A stretch of DNA of 64,000 nucleotides. It comes from Candidatus Zhuqueibacterota bacterium. Its GTDB lineage: Bacteria > Zhuqueibacterota > Zhuqueibacteria > Oceanimicrobiales > Oceanimicrobiaceae. The notes beneath the pieces are model-generated. The model saw nothing but the letters and a program-made list of their open reading frames with translations. It was not told the origin of the DNA and did not search any database. Each line of letters begins with the position of its first letter. The stretch's first letter is position 1. Made by a program: the position numbers and the translations under genes. Location: NCBI GenBank assembly GCA_029262055.1, contig JAJDAD010000071.1:1-64000 (forward strand), written 5' to 3'. Below, in pieces: positions 55,295-62,545 of the stretch.

Positions 55295-55485
55295 CTAGGT
55301 CTGCTCTCGAATTCGCCTTACCAGTGCAAAAATAAAAAACAGCGCCCCACGCCCATGACAACCAAATCAACGGTCGTGGCCGGCGCTGGGGAACGAATGT
55401 TGAAATAAACCACCAACGCAAGAAAGAGCGCCGCCCCGGTTAGGGTCGACACTCGTTTCTGGCTTTTCTTCTCTGGTGTTTCCAT
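55295..55485 (-). pseudogene. Frameshifted small two-helix membrane protein
   Basis: From ATG 55485 (AAGG seven bases upstream) the frame reads a basic N-terminus, a TM helix (TGAALFLALVVYFNI) and VDLVVMGVG, then goes out of frame in a GGGG run (55348-55345) and stops at 55318. A -1 shift at that run continues as ALFFIFALVRRIREQT and stops at 55295, giving a sensible second helix and a basic tail. One lost G would explain it. Full length would be ~64 aa. A sequencing error or functional slippage is possible. Confidence 0.6.
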
Positions 55486-55570
55486 CAGGGTGCCTTCATT
55501 CTATCAGTGTGACGCAAGCTCACTGGCGAGCCAAGTGATCGGTTAGCGCCTTTCCCCACGCCCAATGTTC

Positions 55571-55680
55571 CAACTCCAGTTGAATCTACCTTTGAAGTAG
55601 GATATTTGCTTGATGTGTGCCGCGTGCCACACACGTCTTTGTCCGGGCCACTGTCGCTGATTTTTAGAATAGTGAACTGT
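55571..55680. repeat. Hairpin repeat R1, copy 3
   Basis: Carries TTGAATCTACC, a shortened stem TGTGTG/CACACA around CCGCGTGC, the tail CGTCTTTGTCCGGGCC and, unlike copy 1, the AGAATAGTGAACT block on its right side (55666-55678). Confidence 0.72.
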
Positions 55681-55814
55681 ACGACATATTGCATGCCTGT
55701 AAAACCTACGGAGAGCGCGTCCGGCAGTTTCATCGTGAAATTCAACGTGTTCGGAAAGCGGCCCATGCGGGGAGTTAACGAGGCAGAGGATGGGTTAGCG
55801 GTTTATTCTGCGTG

Positions 55815-55920
55815 ATAGGTGGACCTACCCTTGGGTGCGGGATGTTTACCTAATGCGTGTCACTTGCCTCAAAAGCCCCGAGACACGCAACATTTTTGTC
55901 CGGGCCACCCCCCGGTCGCT
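55815..55920. repeat. Hairpin repeat R1, copy 4 with compensatory stem changes
   Basis: The stem is TGCGTGTC (55854-55861) / GACACGCA (55882-55889). Relative to copy 1 it differs at two positions on the left arm and at both of their pairing partners on the right, so pairing is retained. The tail TTTTTGTCCGGGCCACC is conserved. Confidence 0.78.
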
Positions 55921-55956
55921 CCCAAGCGGGTGAGGAGAAATCCGGGAAAGCACAAT

Positions 55957-56640
55957 TCAATCTTGTGTCATATTGCTCATCTCAATTTCCCTTCTCATTT
56001 CAGGCGATAGCGCGGCCGCCCAGCCAAAGAAAAATGCTGAGACCAGGTTTATCTTAAATCCCGTAGCCAAGCCAAACAAATCAAACCCAAAAGAAAGCGG
56101 AATATCAAATTGAGCCGTAGGCCACCACTTAAACTGCCATAATTGAAATCCAAACGAGAATAAGCCCCAGCAGATCGCCAGAGTAAGTTTAGATATTCTT
56201 CTATCAATAAACGACCCGATTGCACTGATTATAAAAAGTGAATTGATAGGTATTATCAGAGAGTAGAAGAGTACTTTAAGAGCCTGTGAACTCAAGTTCT
56301 CGATGCCTGGAAGTTGAAGGGTGATGTAGTAGCCAAAACCTCCAAACGGAATAAGGCAATTGATGAAAGTGGCCAAACCAAAAAGTAGAGAAATCAAGTA
56401 CAAGAATGGCGCAGCTGAAGTGTAGAATCTAAGATATTTCTCCAGGTCTATTTCTTTTCCTGGTAATTCTGAGTGCGCCTCAGCTCTGTTCTCTTTAACA
56501 GGTAAAGTCTTGTTTCTTTGCAAGCCCTTTATCTTTGCGCGAATCTTGTCGCTACGTTCCGGGAAAGCGTAGTCATCAATCGTGGCCAGTGCTTCTTGCA
56601 GTTCCTCCAATGAATAGTTGTCGTAATTCGGCTCTGGCAT
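55957..56640 (-). CDS. Hypothetical four-helix membrane protein
   Basis: A soluble N-terminus with a recurring short motif (YSLEELQEALATIDDYAFPER, residues 9-29) precedes about four TM helices (~75-95, 115-135, 145-160, 195-212). Similar N-terminal motifs occur in assorted bacterial membrane proteins of unknown role. GGGAG lies upstream of the ATG. 227 aa. Flanked by repeats on both sides. Confidence 0.7.
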   Translation of the reverse strand: MPEPNYDNYSLEELQEALATIDDYAFPERSDKIRAKIKGLQRNKTLPVKENRAEAHSELPGKEIDLEKYLRFYTSAAPFLYLISLLFGLATFINCLIPFGGFGYYITLQLPGIENLSSQALKVLFYSLIIPINSLFIISAIGSFIDRRISKLTLAICWGLFSFGFQLWQFKWWPTAQFDIPLSFGFDLFGLATGFKINLVSAFFFGWAAALSPEMRREIEMSNMTQD

Positions 56641-56730
56641 GTTGTGATTTTCTCCCTTTATCCCAACCTCGCAAAGTGCCCGGTGGCGAAGGCGGTTATG
56701 GGGCGCGCGCCTTCCGGCGGTTAAAGAAGT

Positions 56731-56836
56731 AATTCATGAATCGGGCTACCAGGCAAGAATCTAACAGCCACCGTCATTCAGGGGGAATCCTTTTTGCACC
56801 GGTCCGGTAGCTCTCAAGCTTCCACGTTATTCTGAG
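56731..56836. repeat. Dispersed repeat R2, copy B (partial)
   Basis: Nearly identical to the last third of copy C (58668-58775): TAATTCATGAATC, GGCTACCAGGCAAGAATCTA, CAGCCACCGTCATTCAGG, GTAGCTCTCAAGCTTCCACG. It runs straight into an R1 copy. Confidence 0.82.
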
Positions 56837-56837
56837 C

Positions 56838-56890
56838 GGCCACGGGCTAAGTCACGTGCCACACACTGTCTTTGTCCGGGCCACCTGTCG
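56838..56890. repeat. Hairpin repeat R1, copy 5
   Basis: Contains CACGGGCTAAGTCACGTGCC, ACACACTGTCTTTGTCCGGG and CCACCTGTCGC. It overlaps the 3' end of the nuclease-like reading frame on the - strand and supplies its stop codon. Confidence 0.78.
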
Positions 56891-57229
56891 CATGTGTAAT
56901 GGATATTCTCTGCACATATTGTATAAGCCAGTTGACCGCTTGGCTTGGAGAAAAGTCATTCTAGCATGAAAACCAGGCTGCGTGCGATACGTCACGATTA
57001 ATAAATCAGATAGTTCGCATCTACTGAGAGGTCTTCCCCAAGAACCCCTTCCTGCAAAACCAACTTGATATTTCGTACCATGAAATTCCTCGATCTTGAA
57101 TCTTCTCGATAGAGACAAGAAGGAATCCATCAAGGCACGAAAGAGCGGCACCTCTGAAAACGGTGTGCTGGCTGCTTTCCGATGCCAAGCAGTGCATAAC
57201 TCCATTGCGAAAGTCTCTGCCAGGCTCAC
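56852..57229 (-). pseudogene. Truncated PD-(D/E)xK nuclease-like protein
   Basis: GTG 57229 has a perfect AGGAGG six bases upstream, so the 5' end is genuine. The product begins with a helical region and reaches CELSDLLIVTYRTQPGFHAR then MTFLQAKR, the spacing of a restriction-endonuclease-like E-D-QxK core. Soon after, the frame enters repeat R1 (from ~56890) and stops inside it, so the rest of the domain is missing. The family assignment is by motif only and is tentative. Confidence 0.55.
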
Positions 57230-57250
57230 TCAAGACCTCCTGCTCTTCAT

Positions 57251-57370
57251 TTAGCTAACACATTGCTAGGTGACTTACATAGCCTGTTAGAGGAGACCGA
57301 TTTTGTCACCTAGGGAAATACGGATTAATAACATAATAACAATCCTTTATGAGCAATTCAGGCCTTGACG
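57251..57370 (-). promoter_or_regulatory. Element R3, copy 1: leader of the nuclease-like gene
   Basis: On the - strand it contains TTGCTC-17-TGTTAT (promoter-like), then a 9-bp stem CTAGGTGAC/GTCACCTAG (57313-57305 with 57274-57266), ending 22 bases before the gene start. It is about 78% identical by eye to copy 2 before the HEPN-like gene. Confidence 0.62.
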
Positions 57371-57372
57371 CT

Positions 57373-57430
57373 AGAGCACGGGCTAAAGCCGCGTGCCACA
57401 CAACGTTTTTGGTCGGGCTACCCGTCGCGA
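57373..57430. repeat. Hairpin repeat R1, copy 6
   Basis: Contains AGCACGGGCTAAAGCCGCGT, GCCACACAACGTTTTTGG and CGGGCTACCCGTCGC. It directly abuts R3 copy 1 on its distal side, between it and the HEPN-like gene. Confidence 0.78.
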
Positions 57431-57493
57431 GGGATTACTCAGAAGGTGTGACGGCGAGCTGGCAAATCCCCCGCGAGCTCTCTTATTTTCCCC

Positions 57494-58282
57494 TCATTTG
57501 ATGTCACCAAGTGAAATAGATGCACTTGCGTTATAGGAAATCGAGAAATGATTGTCCGTCATGTTCGTGCCAGAAACGACTTGCCCTTGCTCTCTGTCCC
57601 TTTCGGGTATTTGGAGCTGGAAGTTTTTGCTTTTAACTAGACCGATTGCCTTAGGTAGTAGCCTATACAATGTCTTATTCAACAACTGTCCAATTTGGTC
57701 AAAAGTCTCTGAAAGGTATTCCGATAAGAAGGCGAAGTCCTTTGACTCGACTTCACTCCAAAGTTTATTGGAATGCCATTTGTTTGAGTCTTGCTTTTCT
57801 GCCATGATTGAAGGAATTGCCAAAAGCCCTTCGATAACTATGAAAGGAATCTTGCAACCGTGAAGGATTTCGTTCCGCTGTTGGTAGTAGTCATAGAGTT
57901 CTCTCTCAAGGTCTTGGCATCCAAATAAGTTGCCCATTCTTTTGACGCAATCGTGTATCCTGCCCGCAGGAGCCTGAAATGCCAAGAATTCATTATTGGC
58001 ATTAATGTAACCTTCAATCACAGTCAGGTCAATCTTGTCGATGTCATCTGCAATGACTCTCATACATACGAGACTCTCGAAGGAGGAGTAATGATACTGG
58101 GCGAAGATCTCTCTATCCTTTTTTTCTTGTTCATCTAAGTTCGGGATCTCGATCAGATTTGCTGTCCCATCGTTTCCCAGGTAGCGATTCCAGATTTCTA
58201 TGTATGCCGGTAGCTTCCCCAGCAGCACATCGTGATATGCTTTTTCGAGGACATCGCCGTGAATTGATATATCCGGTTGCAT
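57494..58282 (-). CDS. HEPN-like hypothetical protein
   Basis: 262 aa, mostly helical, cytosolic. The segment YYQQRNEILHG (~133-142) gives R136-x4-H141, the core motif of HEPN ribonuclease or nucleotide-binding domains. Other helices (SSFESLVCMRVIADDIDKID) fit a four-helix bundle. The C-terminus is Ser/Asn-rich. AAGGA lies about seven bases upstream of the ATG. No obvious MNT or other antitoxin partner is adjacent. The family is not recognised beyond the motif. Confidence 0.6.
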   Translation of the reverse strand: MQPDISIHGDVLEKAYHDVLLGKLPAYIEIWNRYLGNDGTANLIEIPNLDEQEKKDREIFAQYHYSSFESLVCMRVIADDIDKIDLTVIEGYINANNEFLAFQAPAGRIHDCVKRMGNLFGCQDLERELYDYYQQRNEILHGCKIPFIVIEGLLAIPSIMAEKQDSNKWHSNKLWSEVESKDFAFLSEYLSETFDQIGQLLNKTLYRLLPKAIGLVKSKNFQLQIPERDREQGQVVSGTNMTDNHFSISYNASASISLGDIK

Positions 58283-58306
58283 AGGATAATCCTTACTTCT
58301 TAAACA

Positions 58307-58426
58307 CCTAACATATTGTGAGGTGACTTACCCAGCCTGTCATAGGAGACAGATCTTGCCACCCAAGAAAATACGGATCAATAACATAATAACAGTCCTT
58401 CATAAACAAAGTAGGCCTTGAAGAAA
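58307..58426 (-). promoter_or_regulatory. Element R3, copy 2: leader of the HEPN-like gene
   Basis: Matches copy 1 through ATACGGATYAATAACATAATAAC, AGCCTGT and AGGTGACTTAC. It retains TTGTTT-17-TGTTAT on the - strand and a weaker version of the stem (GGTGAC with GCCACC). It ends 25 bases before the HEPN-like start codon. Confidence 0.62.
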
Positions 58427-58494
58427 CCCCTACTATGTGACTTGGCATGAAGGTGAGAAACATATTCAATGCGGCGTCCGAACACGGATTTCCT

Positions 58495-58775
58495 GGAGAT
58501 TGTGATTTGAAAAAGGAGTAGCTTTGGGGTATGCCCGTCATCGGACCTCACGCTTGATTAGCAAATCACCTCATCCAATTTACTGAAATTGTGCGCAGGA
58601 GGCAACCGGTTTCTTTGATTTCGCCGTTAGCTTGCCGGACCTCAGTCGCAAAATAAGCTGCGTGGATAATTCATGAATCTGGCTACCAGGCAAGAATCTA
58701 GCAGCCACCGTCATTCAGGAGAAATCCTTTTTGCATCGGGCCGGTAGCTCTCAAGCTTCCACGTTATTCTGAGCA
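58495..58775. repeat. Dispersed repeat R2, copy C (fullest)
   Basis: About 280 bp shared with copy A over its whole length and with copy B over its last third. It lies in the gene-free interval 58427-58946 between the HEPN-like leader and the Phe operon promoter. No coding potential or terminal inverted repeats are evident. Confidence 0.72.
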
Positions 58776-58946
58776 CGCCGTCCGGGAGGCTGCGTTTTAC
58801 CCGTGAGCATACGTGTGCGAAGAATCCCCCCGGGCCATGTGTAGATTCTTCGCGCTGCATGGGTTTCCTGACCCAACGAATCTCGACTTCGCGCTCAGAA
58901 TGACCTTGCGTGCGAAGTGAGAATGCTTTACGGTGAATAATTCCAG

Positions 58947-58975
58947 TTGACATTCTCCAACTTGATTTGTATCAT
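58947..58975 (+). promoter_or_regulatory. Promoter of the Phe operon
   Basis: TTGACA (58947-58952), exactly 17 bp, then TATCAT (58970-58975). The transcript would start near 58982, 13 nt before the leader peptide ATG. Confidence 0.8.
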
Positions 58976-58994
58976 TACTGAAATACAAAAGCCT

Positions 58995-59075
58995 ATGCAG
59001 ATAATTAAGCCACAATCTTCCTTTTATTTTTCCTTCTTTTTTTTCGGTCCCCGATCCGGGGCGCGAAGGTTGTGA
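58995..59075 (+). CDS. Phe-rich leader peptide of the pheA operon
   Basis: A 26-codon ORF from ATG 58995 to TGA 59073-59075. Residues 10-17 read FYFSFFFF, six Phe and one Tyr in eight codons (59022-59045). In composition it parallels the PheL leader of E. coli. No Shine-Dalgarno is visible, but the short leader from the predicted transcript start leaves little room. Stalling at the Phe codons would place the ribosome over the first hairpin arm of the attenuator. Confidence 0.85.
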   Translation: MQIIKPQSSFYFSFFFFGPRSGARRL

Positions 59076-59137
59076 GCTAGACTACACAAATAGAGTAGAA
59101 GCCGACCCAAGCCCCGACGAAAATCGGGGCTTTTTTT
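59049..59137 (+). terminator. Ribosome-mediated transcription attenuator of pheA
   Basis: Region 1 CCCCG (59049-59053) pairs with CGGGG of region 2 (59057-59061). Region 2 as CGGGGC (59057-59062) can instead pair with GCCCCG of region 3 (59111-59116). Region 3 AGCCCCGA (59110-59117) pairs with region 4 TCGGGGCT (59124-59131), followed by seven Ts (59131-59137): a canonical terminator. The 1:2, 2:3 and 3:4 alternatives are the hallmark of attenuation. It ends 49 bases before pheA. Confidence 0.85.
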
Positions 59138-59186
59138 ATGGGTGTAAGTGGCAACGACTTTCAAATAACCAGCGGGTACGAGTTTT

Positions 59187-60032
59187 ATGCGAATCGCGAT
59201 TCAAGGTGGCCGGGCCTCTTTTCACGATATGGCCGTGCGCCGGTATTTTTGCGAACAGGAGCCGGAGCTGATCGCCTGCCGCACTTTCCGCGAGCAGTTC
59301 ACCGGCTTGCGCGCCGGCGCTGTGGACTACGTGGTGATGGCCATTGAGAACACCCTGGCCGGCAGCCTGCTGCCCAACTACAGCCTGCTGGAAGAGTTCG
59401 AGGCGCGAGTCGTAGGCGAAGTTTACCTGCACATTCAGCAGGACCTGATGGCATTGCCCGGCCAGTCACTCAGCGAAATCCGGACCGTGCGTTCGCACCC
59501 CATCGCCCTGCAGCAGTGCAGCGGCTTTATGGAGAATCATCCCCACCTGCGCAGCGTGGAAACGCACGACACCGCGGACAGTGCACGCGAGATTAGAGAA
59601 AGCGCAATCAGCGGCGCTGCGGCGATTGCCGGTAATCTTGCCGCCGAGGTTTATGAACTCGAGATCCTGGCAGCCGGAATTCAGAACATTGCCGACAACT
59701 ACACGCGCTTCTGGGTTATTTCCAGGAACGGGCAAGACGAGCAAACGCAGACCGCCAACAAGGCTTCGTTGAGCTTTCACGTCCGGCATGAGGTGGGCGC
59801 GCTGGCCAATGTGCTCGATATTTTTCGGGACAACGGCGTCAGCCTCGGACTGATTCAGTCCGTGCCGATTCCGGGCCGGCCCGATGAGTACGCCTTTCAT
59901 GTCGATGTCGAGTCTTTCGCCCGCGCGGACTTTGAGCGGGCTTTGACGAGGGTCAAGAAAATCACCAGTCATTTCCACATTTTGGGCGAATACCAATCCG
60001 GAGTGAAACCGTATGATCGTGCCAGTAGCTGA
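59187..60032 (+). CDS. pheA: Prephenate dehydratase
   Basis: Converts prephenate to phenylpyruvate. The dehydratase domain (~1-180) starts IAIQGGRASFHDMA and has the catalytic region NIADNYTRFWVI (conserved T-R-F). A C-terminal ACT domain (~195-275) has GALANVLDIFRDNGVSLG; the usual ESRP regulatory motif reads IQSVPI, as in Bacteroidota-type enzymes. 281 aa. Its end overlaps the aminotransferase start by 20 bases. Controlled by the upstream Phe attenuator. Confidence 0.95.
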   Translation: MRIAIQGGRASFHDMAVRRYFCEQEPELIACRTFREQFTGLRAGAVDYVVMAIENTLAGSLLPNYSLLEEFEARVVGEVYLHIQQDLMALPGQSLSEIRTVRSHPIALQQCSGFMENHPHLRSVETHDTADSAREIRESAISGAAAIAGNLAAEVYELEILAAGIQNIADNYTRFWVISRNGQDEQTQTANKASLSFHVRHEVGALANVLDIFRDNGVSLGLIQSVPIPGRPDEYAFHVDVESFARADFERALTRVKKITSHFHILGEYQSGVKPYDRASS

Positions 60033-61182
60033 ACGTCTCAACCGCGTCGGGGAGTATTTTTTTTCCAGAAAACTAAGAGAAGTTGCTGAACTGGGTCAGT
60101 CGGGTCCCGAGATCATCAATTTTGGCATCGGCAGTCCTGACCTGCCGCCGTCCCCGGAAGCCATCACGGCCCTGGTGCAGGCCGCACCCACTCCGAATCA
60201 TCACGGCTACCAGCCGTACCACGGCACACCCGCTTTACGGCAGGCCATGGCAAAGTGGCATAAGCAAACCTATGGAGTAGATCTCGATCCGGCGACCCAG
60301 GTTTTGCCGCTCATGGGCTCCAAAGAGGGGATCTTCCACGCTTCGCTTGCCTTCCTGAATCCCGGAGATGCGGTGCTGGTACCCGATCCCGGCTATCCCA
60401 GTTACGCGTCGGTCACCAGGCTGGTGGGGGCAGAGGCGATTCCGTACGACCTGACCGAGGAGAACAACTGGCTGCCTGACTTCGCTGCTCTCGCAGAGCG
60501 TGACTTGTCGCAGGTCAAACTTATCTGGGTCAATTATCCGCACATGCCGACCGGCGCCATGACGACGCTCACGGCGTTACGCCAGGTCGTGGATTTTGCC
60601 CTGGAACACGAGATTCTCATCTGCTACGACAATCCGTACAGCCTGGTCCTGAATCAGGAACCTCCTTTCAGTATCCTGCAAGTAGAGCGGGCTTTCGAAT
60701 GCGCCGTGGAGTTCAACTCGTTGAGCAAATCACACCACATGGCCGGTTGGCGGGTGGGCATGGCCTTGGGCCAGGAAGACCACATCAAATCGATTCTGGC
60801 GATAAAGAGCAACATGGACTCCGGCATGTTTTTACCGGTGCAGAAGGCTGCGATCGCAGCGCTGAGAAATGCTTGGTCGTGGCACGATGAGCAGAACCGG
60901 ATCTACGCCGAACGCCGCAAGAAAGTCTGCGAGTTGATGGATTTGCTCGGTTGCACCTACACCCGCGACACTCCGGGCCTGTTTGTCTGGGGCCGCACTC
61001 CTGAAAGCGTCGCGGATATCGAGAAGTTTCTCGATGAACTTCTGTATGGCGCGCGGGTCTTTTTGACGCCGGGAATTATCTTTGGCCGCAACGGCGAGCG
61101 CTACATTCGCGCATCGCTCTGCCTTTCAGTTGAACAAATAGAAATCGCGATAGAACGTATTCGTACCCACTTGAAGGATTGA
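60013..61182 (+). CDS. Class I/II aminotransferase, probably aromatic (phenylpyruvate)
   Basis: PLP enzyme of fold type I with the PLP lysine in SLSKSHHMAGWRVG, NYPHMPTGA, and a GIGSPDLPPSP N-terminal loop. It resembles LL-diaminopimelate and aspartate-type aminotransferases. Placement between prephenate dehydratase and DAHP synthase/chorismate mutase argues for transamination of phenylpyruvate to phenylalanine. 389 aa. Confidence 0.88.
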   Translation: MIVPVAERLNRVGEYFFSRKLREVAELGQSGPEIINFGIGSPDLPPSPEAITALVQAAPTPNHHGYQPYHGTPALRQAMAKWHKQTYGVDLDPATQVLPLMGSKEGIFHASLAFLNPGDAVLVPDPGYPSYASVTRLVGAEAIPYDLTEENNWLPDFAALAERDLSQVKLIWVNYPHMPTGAMTTLTALRQVVDFALEHEILICYDNPYSLVLNQEPPFSILQVERAFECAVEFNSLSKSHHMAGWRVGMALGQEDHIKSILAIKSNMDSGMFLPVQKAAIAALRNAWSWHDEQNRIYAERRKKVCELMDLLGCTYTRDTPGLFVWGRTPESVADIEKFLDELLYGARVFLTPGIIFGRNGERYIRASLCLSVEQIEIAIERIRTHLKD

Positions 61183-61184
61183 TC

Positions 61185-62282
61185 ATGGAAACCCTGAGCA
61201 TTGACATCTTCCCGCAAACCGATTTAAAGAAGAGCGGCAATAGGCCGTACGTGATTGCCGGGCCTTGCAGCGCCGAGTCGCAAGAACAGGTGCTTGCTAC
61301 TGCCCGGGCCCTCGACCAAATGACCGATGTGCAGGTATTCCGGGCGGGAGTCTGGAAGCCCAGGACACGGCCAAACACATTTGAAGGGGTAGGTGCGCCG
61401 GCGCTGAAATGGTTGCAGCAAGTGCAGCAGGAGACGCGACTGGCAGTGGCCGTTGAGGTGGCAAACGCCGCGCACGTCGAGTTGGCCCTGGAGCACGGGA
61501 TGGATGTTTTGTGGGTCGGGGCACGCACAACGGTCAATCCATTTTCAGTGCAGGATGTGGCCGATGCGTTGAAGGGAGTAGATATTCCGGTTTGGGTCAA
61601 GAATCCGGTCAACCCTGATTTGCAGTTATGGATTGGCGCGCTGGAACGCATCAGCAAAGCCGGTATTCGACGGCTGGGCGCGATTCACCGTGGCTTTACC
61701 AGCGAACAGAAGAGCGCCTACCGCAACGCACCGAAGTGGCAGGTGGCGGTCGAATTGAAACGCCTTTTACCTGAAATTCCGGTCATTTGCGATCCGAGCC
61801 ACATTGCCGGCGACGGCGGGCTGGTACGGGAGCTGGCACAGAAAGCCATGGATCTGGCCATGAGCGGATTGATGATCGAGGTGCACCCGGACCCGGCCCG
61901 GGCCATGAGTGACGCCAAGCAGCAGATCGTACCGTCGGATCTGGAGCAGCTTTTGGCCGGCCTGAAAATCCGCAAGGAAAATGGCAGGGGATATTCCGCG
62001 GATGATGAACTTGGCCGCTTGCGGCAGCGCAGCAACGCAATCGACTATGAGCTTCTGGAAACACTGGCACGGCGGATGGATGTGGTAAGAGACATCGGCC
62101 GGTACAAAAAACGCAACAACCTCACCATCCTGCAGGTGAAACGTTGGGACGAAGTTTTGCAAGACCGTTTGGAGAAAGCCGGTGAGATCGGCCTCGATCG
62201 CCATCTGGTCGAAACGATTTACCAACTGCTGCACAGCCACGCTATCAAGCTGCAGTCGGAAGTGATGAATGAAGAAGACTGA
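61185..62282 (+). CDS. Bifunctional DAHP synthase / chorismate mutase
   Basis: Fusion of the first shikimate-pathway enzyme (type I-beta, ~20-265; AGPCSAESQEQV, FRAGVWKPRTRPNTFEG, CDPSHIAGDGG) with an AroQ-type chorismate mutase (~275-360; LRQRSNAIDYELLETLARRM). ATG 61185 has AAGGA six bases upstream; the in-frame TTG 61179 is less likely. With PheA and the aminotransferase it covers entry to the pathway and the Phe branch; no tyrA follows. 365 aa. Confidence 0.95.
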   Translation: METLSIDIFPQTDLKKSGNRPYVIAGPCSAESQEQVLATARALDQMTDVQVFRAGVWKPRTRPNTFEGVGAPALKWLQQVQQETRLAVAVEVANAAHVELALEHGMDVLWVGARTTVNPFSVQDVADALKGVDIPVWVKNPVNPDLQLWIGALERISKAGIRRLGAIHRGFTSEQKSAYRNAPKWQVAVELKRLLPEIPVICDPSHIAGDGGLVRELAQKAMDLAMSGLMIEVHPDPARAMSDAKQQIVPSDLEQLLAGLKIRKENGRGYSADDELGRLRQRSNAIDYELLETLARRMDVVRDIGRYKKRNNLTILQVKRWDEVLQDRLEKAGEIGLDRHLVETIYQLLHSHAIKLQSEVMNEED

Positions 62283-62545
62283 GTTGTGGTTCATCCAACC
62301 ATCACGGGATAAGCCTACAGACTAATTTCCTTGATGTTGCGCCCGATCTAAACGTCACGCCATTTTAATCCCCCCTGCAGACAATCGCTACATTGGTTGT
62401 CGACATTCCTCATGTCCAACGATCGCCCACGAGTCGGCGACAAATAATCTAAACCTGAATTAAACTATTGTTATTAGGTGATCGTTAAATATGTCGATAT
62501 TCATATTGACGATTAGCACGAGTAGATTCGAACGAGGAATAAGAC
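62283..62545. other. Intergenic region before the Ppx/GppA gene
   Basis: No gene seen. A near-perfect inverted repeat GTCGATAT/ATATTGAC (about 62493-62510) lies about 36 bp upstream of the next start and could be an operator. TGGTT/AACCA (about 62287-62301) forms a short hairpin just after the DAHP synthase stop but lacks a T-run. Confidence 0.4.

Noticed and set aside
55485-55766. 93-codon - strand frame
   Set aside because: It runs through R1 copy 3 and has no ribosome binding site or protein-like segments; it is explained by the repeat.
51751-57430. R1 copies as a possible CRISPR array
   Set aside because: Copies are kilobases apart, unequal in length and separated by genes; there is no regular spacing and no cas gene.
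58308-58541. 77-codon - strand frame upstream of the HEPN-like gene
   Set aside because: It overlaps element R3 and part of R2; the same stretch in R3 copy 1 is not open, so it is unlikely to be coding.
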